From contig QIAH01000347.1 in the NCBI GenBank assembly GCA_003225465.1, forward strand, positions 1 through 38,077: a stretch of 38,077 nucleotides of DNA. Reading direction: 5' to 3'. Below the pieces are notes generated by a model, which was not told where the DNA came from, did no database searches, and was given only the letters and a program-made list of their open reading frames with translations. Of this stretch, positions 33,132 through 38,077 are shown piece after piece (the stretch's first letter is position 1; each line of letters starts with the position of its first letter). The position numbers and the translations under genes were made by a program. The stretch comes from Acidobacteriota bacterium. Its GTDB lineage: Bacteria > Acidobacteriota > Terriglobia > Terriglobales > Acidobacteriaceae.

Positions 33132-34262
33132 ATGACGACCATGAATGCGATACTCAACCTGGAGAGCGAGATCAATATGACGCCGGGGCCGCGCAACACG
33201 CAGAACAAATGGTGGGACGCGGTTCTGGCGCGAGACGCCACCCACGACGGCGAATTCTTCTTCGCGGTTTCGACCACCGGAGTGTACTGCCGTCCGTCCT
33301 GCCCGGCCAAGCGCCCTCGGCGCGAAAACGTAACTTTCTTCCGCCATCCGGATGAAGCCGAAAAAGCTGGGTTCCGTGCTTGCCTGCGCTGTAAGCCCAA
33401 GTCGGCGGCGGGAAATCCGCAGACTGCGACCGTGAAGGAGATGTGCCGCTACATCGAGCAGCACCTCGACGAACCCGTCACCCTGGAAAGGCTGGCTGAA
33501 GCCTTCGGTCAAAGTCCCTTTCATTTGCAGAGGACCTTCAAGAAGGCACTCGGAATCACGCCGCGGGCTTACGCAGATTCCTGCCGCATGGGATTGCTGA
33601 AACGCAACCTGCAGTCGGGACGGAGCGTGACCCATGCGCTTTACGACGCCGGGTACAGTTCGAGCAGCCGCCTGTACGAACGCACCGCGTCGCAATTGGG
33701 CATGACGCCTGACAAGTATAGGCGAGGGGCGATTGCAACGAACATTCGCTACACCTGCACAGATTCTCCTCTTGGACGCATGTTGGTGGCGGCGACCGAG
33801 AAAGGCATTTGCGCGATTCAGTTCGGGGATCGTGACGAGGAACTGGTCGAAGGCCTGAAGCGCGAATTCCCATTCGCCATTCGTAAGCGCGATGACGAGA
33901 CGATGCGCGCGTGGACCGAGGCCATACTGCGACAAATATCGGGCCATAAGCTCAATCGCTCGCTGCCCCTTGATATCCAGGCGACGGCGTTCCAAAAACG
34001 GGTCTGGACTCACCTGCAGTCTCTGCCGTTCGGAACCACGCAGTCCTATGGAGAGGTCGCCAAGGCGATCGGTCAGCCGAGCGCGGCCCGGGCGGTGGCT
34101 CGCGCCTGTGCCTCGAACCGGATCGCGGTTGCCATTCCCTGCCATCGAGTTGTTCGGGAAGACGGCGAGATGGGCGGATATCGGTGGGGAGTAGAGCGGA
34201 AGAGGGCTTTGCTGCAGATGGAGCAGCAAGGCTCTGAGCGTCGGACCTCCTCTGCGCATTGA
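33132..34262 (+). CDS. ada: Ada: methylphosphotriester/O6-methylguanine-DNA methyltransferase and AraC-type regulator
   Basis: The 376-residue protein has the complete Ada layout. The N-terminal zinc domain contains Cys53, Cys57, Cys84 and Cys87 (GVYCRPSCPAKRP and FRACLRCKP), the first being the methylphosphotriester acceptor. An AraC helix-turn-helix follows at about 100-198 (VTLERLAEAFGQSPFHLQRT). The C-terminal O6-methylguanine transferase has Cys337 in the IPCHRV active site. It repairs alkylated DNA and, once methylated, activates adaptive-response genes. The ATG at 33132 has no strong ribosome site; an internal ATG at 33177 would still keep all domains. No alkA or alkB lies nearby. Confidence 0.95.
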   Translation: MTTMNAILNLESEINMTPGPRNTQNKWWDAVLARDATHDGEFFFAVSTTGVYCRPSCPAKRPRRENVTFFRHPDEAEKAGFRACLRCKPKSAAGNPQTATVKEMCRYIEQHLDEPVTLERLAEAFGQSPFHLQRTFKKALGITPRAYADSCRMGLLKRNLQSGRSVTHALYDAGYSSSSRLYERTASQLGMTPDKYRRGAIATNIRYTCTDSPLGRMLVAATEKGICAIQFGDRDEELVEGLKREFPFAIRKRDDETMRAWTEAILRQISGHKLNRSLPLDIQATAFQKRVWTHLQSLPFGTTQSYGEVAKAIGQPSAARAVARACASNRIAVAIPCHRVVREDGEMGGYRWGVERKRALLQMEQQGSERRTSSAH

Positions 34263-34296
34263 TTTTGAAAGGGAAGCATCAGGAGAGGGGAACTCC

Positions 34297-34368
34297 AGGA
34301 CTTGTCATTCCGAGCACTCTAGGACTTGTCATCCCGAGCACTCTAAGGTTTGTCATTCCGAACACTCT
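34297..34368 (+). repeat. Three tandem copies of a 24-nt repeat
   Basis: Units at 34297-34320, 34321-34344 and 34345-34368 share the core TTGTCATTCCGAGCACTCT, with one substitution in the second and several in the third. They lie between ada and the left end of the IS element. The core is like dispersed repeats seen between genes in acidobacterial genomes. Confidence 0.8.
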
Positions 34369-34370
34369 AA

Positions 34371-35522
34371 GGAACCTCTGAAGAACTCTCCAATCCACAG
34401 GCTGAGCGGGTAAGGTGTAAGTCGAGGTGAAAAGGCGAGTGCGACAACAAACTCTGGCGACGCAGACGGGGTTCGAGAAGTACGGGCGGAAGACGAAGCG
34501 GGAGCGTTTTCTCGAAGAGATGGAACAGATCGTGCCGTGGGCGGAGTTACAGGCGCTGATCGAACCGCACTATCCGAAGGGAGAGAACGGACGGCCTCCG
34601 GTGGGCATGAGCATCATGCTGCGGGTGTACCTTCTGCAGCAGTGGTTCAATCTGAGCGATCCGGGGGCGGAGGATGCGCTGTATGAATCGCCGGTGCTGC
34701 GGCGCTTTGTGGGAATCGATCTGGGGCGGGCGCCGGTGCCGGACGAGAGCACCATCCTCGGGTTCCGTCACCTGCTGGAGAAGCACGAACTGGGTGGGGC
34801 GATGCTGAACGCGGTGAACCAATATCTGGAGAGCCGGGGCATCCGCATCACCACCGGGACGATCGTGGATGCGACCATTATTCATGCGCCCTCGTCGACC
34901 AAGAACCGGAACGGGGAGCGGGACCCAGAGATGCACCAGACGCGCAAGGGAAAGCAGTGGTACTTCGGGCTGAAGGCACACATCGGAGTGGACTCCAAGC
35001 AAGGCCATGTTCATTCGTTGTGCACGTCGGCGGCTTCGGTGGGGGACAAGCATATGCTGCCGGATCTGTTGCACGGCGAGGAGCGCAAGGTGTGGGGCGA
35101 CGGTGGATATCAAGGACAGGGAGAAGCCATCCGGCAGGCGGCGCCGCGAGCGCAGGATATGACCAGCCGGAGAGTGCACTACAAGAACTTTGTGGACGAG
35201 TTACAAAAAGCCAAGAACCGGGTGAAGGCCAGAGTGCGAGCGAAGGTGGAACATCCGTTTCGGATTCTGAAGCGCATCTTCGGTTTCGAGAAGGTGAGAT
35301 ACCGAGGGATTCAGAAGAACCATCATCGGCTGTGCGCCAGCTTTGCGCTGGTGAACCTGTATCTGCACCGCAAACGGCTGACGGTGGCGAGGGCGTAGTG
35401 TCTCTGAGAGCCGCGTGAATGGCGGGTCCCGATAAGATCGCAAGCAATACAGGGGAATTCGTGGCCTGTGCAGGTCTGGAATTCCCGCCGTCTTCAAAAT
35501 TGATGGTTGCTCAGAGGTTCCC
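34371..35522 (+). mobile_element. IS5-family insertion sequence, intact, 1152 bp
   Basis: The element is bounded by imperfect terminal inverted repeats. The left end begins GGAACCTCTGAAGAAC, and the right end (35507-35522) is the complement of GGAACCTCTGAGCAAC, agreeing at 16 of the first 20 positions. Flanking bases TAA on the left and TAG on the right suggest a 3-bp target, though they are not identical. It carries one transposase gene reading rightward. A hairpin, GGGAATTC (35453-35460) with GAATTCCC (35479-35486), follows the gene. Insertion lies directly against the 24-nt repeats between ada and the GH20 gene. Confidence 0.82.
34427..35398 (+). CDS. IS5-family DDE transposase
   Basis: The 323-residue enzyme appears complete. 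The N-terminal DNA-binding region (PPVGMSIMLRVYLLQQWFNL) precedes the DDE core: Asp148 in IVDATIIHAP, Asp225 in VWGDGGYQG, and Glu275 in VRAKVEHPFRILK, the IS5-type Y/R-E-K region. It catalyses cutting and joining of the element ends. The GTG at 34427 is the likely start. No frameshift or stop interrupts the frame, so the element may still be mobile. Confidence 0.93.
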   Translation: MKRRVRQQTLATQTGFEKYGRKTKRERFLEEMEQIVPWAELQALIEPHYPKGENGRPPVGMSIMLRVYLLQQWFNLSDPGAEDALYESPVLRRFVGIDLGRAPVPDESTILGFRHLLEKHELGGAMLNAVNQYLESRGIRITTGTIVDATIIHAPSSTKNRNGERDPEMHQTRKGKQWYFGLKAHIGVDSKQGHVHSLCTSAASVGDKHMLPDLLHGEERKVWGDGGYQGQGEAIRQAAPRAQDMTSRRVHYKNFVDELQKAKNRVKARVRAKVEHPFRILKRIFGFEKVRYRGIQKNHHRLCASFALVNLYLHRKRLTVARA

Positions 35523-35861
35523 TAGGTGCATGATAATGCAAATGTTACTAGATCAATGCGCGACGTCGTGACAATACGCTCTCTGGATTATCCGAACCCA
35601 TTGCATCGGCGGTTGCCGTCAAAAACGGGCTAACCGCGCGCTGCATATGGAGTAATTTCGCTATAAACGCCAATTATTATGATCGGTTAAACGCATACTG
35701 ATTGGGCAATGGGACCGTCTCCACCACTCCACTTGCAGATTACATTTCTGGACGCCAGGGAGATGCGCAAGGTGCAACCGCGCTCGACGCATATCCGTTG
35801 AACTTCAGCGGTCAGCGTGTTGAGGACATGAAACAAACTCCGCACTGAAATGAAGGGGCCC
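35523..35861. other. Intergenic region upstream of the GH20 gene
   Basis: About 340 bp between the IS right end and the hexosaminidase start. It has a local A+T-rich part at about 35640-35700 that may hold the promoter, but I could not assign -35 and -10 elements with confidence. No open frame of note and no RNA gene is seen. Confidence 0.45.
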
Positions 35862-37925
35862 ATGAGTCGTCAAGCGCTGCTTGTAATCATCCTCGCAGTC
35901 CTCTCGGCATGGTCCGTTGCGCTGAGTGACGAAACGTCCACTCCGGCGGAATTCGTCAACACACTCATGCCGCAACCATCGCAGCTTGCCGCACAGGCGG
36001 GCCGGCTCATCATCACCTCGTCCTTTACCGCGACCGCAGATCACTTCCGCGACCCGCGCCTTGACGCGGCCGTCACACGTGTTCTTGATCGCCTCAGAGT
36101 GCACACGGCCATCGCAATCGCCCCAATCTTGGCCAGTAGCACCCCTGCAACTCTCATCGTCAGCGTCGGCGGCTCAGGAGAAAAGATCCAGACCGTAAGC
36201 GAGGACGAGTCTTACTCGCTGGACGTGACCCCTTCTGGCGCGCACCTGCATTCTGCAACGGTTGTCGGAGCCATGCGCGGCCTGGAAACTCTGCTGCAGC
36301 TGATCCAGTCCGACGCCACCGGCTATTTTGTTCCCAGCATTTCGATACGCGATACACCGCGCTTCCGCTGGCGTGGCCTTTTGATCGACTGCGGACGCCA
36401 CTTCATGCCGGTCGACGTTCTCAAGCGGACCCTCGACGGGATGGCCTCGGTGAAGCTCAACGTCTTCCACTGGCACCTCAGCGAAGATCAGGGGTTTCGC
36501 ATGGAAAGCAAAGCTTTCCCCAAGCTGGCCGGGTTGGGCTCCGACGGTCTCTTCTATACGCAGGAACAGGCGCGCGAGATCGTCACCTACGCGCATGACC
36601 GCGGCATCCGCGTAGTTCCCGAATTCGACATGCCGGGTCACAGCAGTTCCTGGTTTGTAGGGTATCCCGATCTCGCTAGCGGCCCCGGTCCATTCCATAT
36701 CGAACGCGAGTTCGGCGTTTTCGATCCGGTCATGGACCCCACCCGCGAGAGCACCTACAAGTTTCTCGACACTTTCATCGGCGAGATGGCGGCAGTCTTC
36801 CCTGACCACTTCCTGCATATTGGAGGCGACGAGAACAACGGCGTTGAGTGGAACGCCAACCCGCGCATCCAGCATTTTATGCGTGAGCACAAACTCAAAG
36901 ATGCTGCCGCGCTGCAAAACTATTTCAACCAGCGTCTTTTCAAACTTCTTGAGAAGCACGGGAAGGACATGATCGGTTGGGATGAGATTCTAACTCCCGA
37001 CCTGCCTGGGGGGGTTGTGGTCCAGAGTTGGCGCGGCTTCGACTCACTCGCCGCCGGAGCCAAGAACGGATACCGGGGCATCCTCTCCGCCGGCTATTAT
37101 TTGAATCACAAAAATACCGCCGAAATGCACTACGCGGTCGATCCTTTGCCCGCAGCGAGTACCCTGAACACTGACCAGCAGGCGCGGATTCTCGGTGGAG
37201 AAGCTTGCATGTGGACGGAGCAGACCAGCCCGCAAACTCTCGATTCGCGCCTTTGGCCGCGAGCGGCGGCGATCGCCGAACGGCTCTGGTCTCCACGGAC
37301 TGTGGATAGCGTAGACGACATGTATCGCCGCCTGGCGGCTGAGTCGCTGCGTCTCGAAGGCTTTGGTCTTACGCACATTTCTCAAGAAGGAGTAAGTCTG
37401 CGCAGATTTGCCGGTACGGAGCAGATTGGTCCGCTGCAAATCTTTGCCTCCGTTCTCGAACCGGTGAGCTTCGACGAGCAAGCATCCATGCAACATCCAA
37501 ATGCGCTCACGCCGCTCAATCAACTCGCGGACGCTCTTCCGCCCGACCCGCCATCACGGCACAATTTTGAAGTGCTCGTGCGGTCCTACTTGCAAGATCC
37601 CCGAACCAGAAAGCACGAAGAAGCCAACCTCGTCGCCGGCTTCAACTCCTGGATTGCGATAGAGCCTGCAATTCTGCAAATGATGAGCGCCTCGCCCCAA
37701 CTCGCTCAAGCCGAGCCTCGGGCCCCTCAGTTGGCCGAACTCGGTACAACGGGGATCGAGGCGGTTTGGTATCTTTCCTCTGGACTGCCGGCAGCCGCTG
37801 GCTGGAAAACCGAAAAACTCGCCCTCATAGATACCGCCGAAAAAACACAAGCGCTGGTTCGCTTCACGGTGATCAAACCCTTGCGCGATCTGGTCAATGC
37901 AGTCTCTGAGCCAACAGCCAAGTAA
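35862..37925 (+). CDS. Secreted beta-N-acetylhexosaminidase, glycoside hydrolase family 20
   Basis: The 687-residue enzyme removes terminal N-acetylglucosamine or N-acetylgalactosamine residues, probably from chitin or peptidoglycan-derived sugars. It has a signal peptide (SRQALLVIILAVLSAWSVAL), an N-terminal GH20b domain at about 35-165, and a GH20 barrel from about 168. FRWRGLLIDCGRHFMP opens the barrel, and the catalytic pair Asp323-Glu324 sits in HIGGDENNG. Tryptophans of the sugar pocket are seen in WSPRT and ACMWTEQ. The C-terminal 150 residues are an extra helical region. I chose the ATG at 35862 over 35850 because the signal peptide begins there. Confidence 0.93.
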   Translation: MSRQALLVIILAVLSAWSVALSDETSTPAEFVNTLMPQPSQLAAQAGRLIITSSFTATADHFRDPRLDAAVTRVLDRLRVHTAIAIAPILASSTPATLIVSVGGSGEKIQTVSEDESYSLDVTPSGAHLHSATVVGAMRGLETLLQLIQSDATGYFVPSISIRDTPRFRWRGLLIDCGRHFMPVDVLKRTLDGMASVKLNVFHWHLSEDQGFRMESKAFPKLAGLGSDGLFYTQEQAREIVTYAHDRGIRVVPEFDMPGHSSSWFVGYPDLASGPGPFHIEREFGVFDPVMDPTRESTYKFLDTFIGEMAAVFPDHFLHIGGDENNGVEWNANPRIQHFMREHKLKDAAALQNYFNQRLFKLLEKHGKDMIGWDEILTPDLPGGVVVQSWRGFDSLAAGAKNGYRGILSAGYYLNHKNTAEMHYAVDPLPAASTLNTDQQARILGGEACMWTEQTSPQTLDSRLWPRAAAIAERLWSPRTVDSVDDMYRRLAAESLRLEGFGLTHISQEGVSLRRFAGTEQIGPLQIFASVLEPVSFDEQASMQHPNALTPLNQLADALPPDPPSRHNFEVLVRSYLQDPRTRKHEEANLVAGFNSWIAIEPAILQMMSASPQLAQAEPRAPQLAELGTTGIEAVWYLSSGLPAAAGWKTEKLALIDTAEKTQALVRFTVIKPLRDLVNAVSEPTAK

Positions 37926-37962
37926 CTTCAACTGGAAGAAGTGAATTTGGGAAGAAGATGAA

Positions 37963-38077
37963 ATGCCGAAACGAAGCGTGGCAAAGAGGCGCACAATCAA
38001 CGTTCCAGGATTGCTTCTATTTCTGACTCTTGCAGTTGGTGGCGTTCTGGCAGACGGCACCGTCGTTGCCCAAACAA
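37963..38077 (+). CDS. Exported protein, 5' end only (cut by right edge)
   Basis: Only 38 residues are visible. They form a basic start (MPKRSVAKRRTINVPG), a hydrophobic core (LLLFLTLAVGGVLA) and the beginning of the mature protein (DGTVVAQ), so a Sec signal peptide is likely. The ATG at 37963 follows GGGAAGAAG and comes 37 bp after the GH20 gene on the same strand, so co-transcription is likely. Function cannot be told. Confidence 0.65.
   Translation, partial: MPKRSVAKRRTINVPGLLLFLTLAVGGVLADGTVVAQT

Noticed and set aside
32994-34259. 421-codon minus-strand frame opposite ada
   Set aside because: It lies entirely antisense to a complete Ada protein with all catalytic cysteines; the translation is Arg/His-rich and shows no domain. 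It is a by-product of G+C-rich codon use.
34297-34368. CRISPR-like repeat array
   Set aside because: The 24-nt units are directly adjacent without spacers, number only three, and no cas gene is near.

Overview
The window looks like chromosomal DNA from a soil-type Acidobacteriota (Terriglobia-like). The basis is moderately high G+C, frequent TTG/GTG starts, ECF sigma factors paired with TPR/CHAT proteins, an N-terminal helical module typical of acidobacterial TPR proteins, and dispersed hairpin repeats of the CACAGAG and TTGTCATTCCGAGCA kinds. This is inference from gene content; no rRNA or marker gene is present. There are no tRNA or rRNA genes, no CRISPR array and no prophage. One insertion sequence is present.

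Left part, minus strand (1-6662): a tightly overlapping operon reads leftward. It encodes two peptide/nickel-type ABC ATPases, two permeases, a family 5 solute-binding protein, an ECF sigma factor, and a TPR protein cut by the window edge. Start and stop codons overlap at nearly every junction, so the sigma factor and TPR protein are translationally coupled to a peptide importer. After a gene-poor stretch come a FemAB/CelD-like acetyltransferase (minus) and a HAD phosphatase (plus).

Signalling block (9627-17686): a second sigma module reads leftward as ECF sigma factor, zinc-binding membrane anti-sigma factor, a conserved-looking protein of unknown function, and a TPR-CHAT protease with an intact His/Cys dyad. 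This is the most interesting locus. A caspase-like protease lies in one operon with a sigma/anti-sigma pair, a logic that recalls the TPR-CHAT/Csx30/RpoE branch of Craspase but with no CRISPR component. To its right are a stand-alone sigma region 4 protein, a STAS protein lacking the usual phosphorylatable serine, and a GAF-GAF-AAA+-Fis sigma-54 activator.

Efflux block (17687-23887): a tripartite RND pump (inner-membrane transporter, adaptor, NodT-type outer-membrane lipoprotein) follows the activator. The gap between them holds a near-consensus -24/-12 promoter, a 17-bp palindrome about 100 bp upstream of the predicted start, and three copies of TCTGAAGC in either orientation. The activator therefore probably drives the pump.

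Right part (23888-38077): a CACAGAG hairpin repeat; a glycerol catabolism cluster in the order glpD-glpK-glpF; a DUF481 outer-membrane protein; a TatA-family subunit; a secreted TPR protein; a zinc-ribbon protein; a CBM9-like secreted protein; a complete Ada methyltransferase/regulator; three 24-nt tandem repeats next to an intact IS5-family element; a secreted GH20 beta-hexosaminidase; and the start of another exported protein at the right edge.
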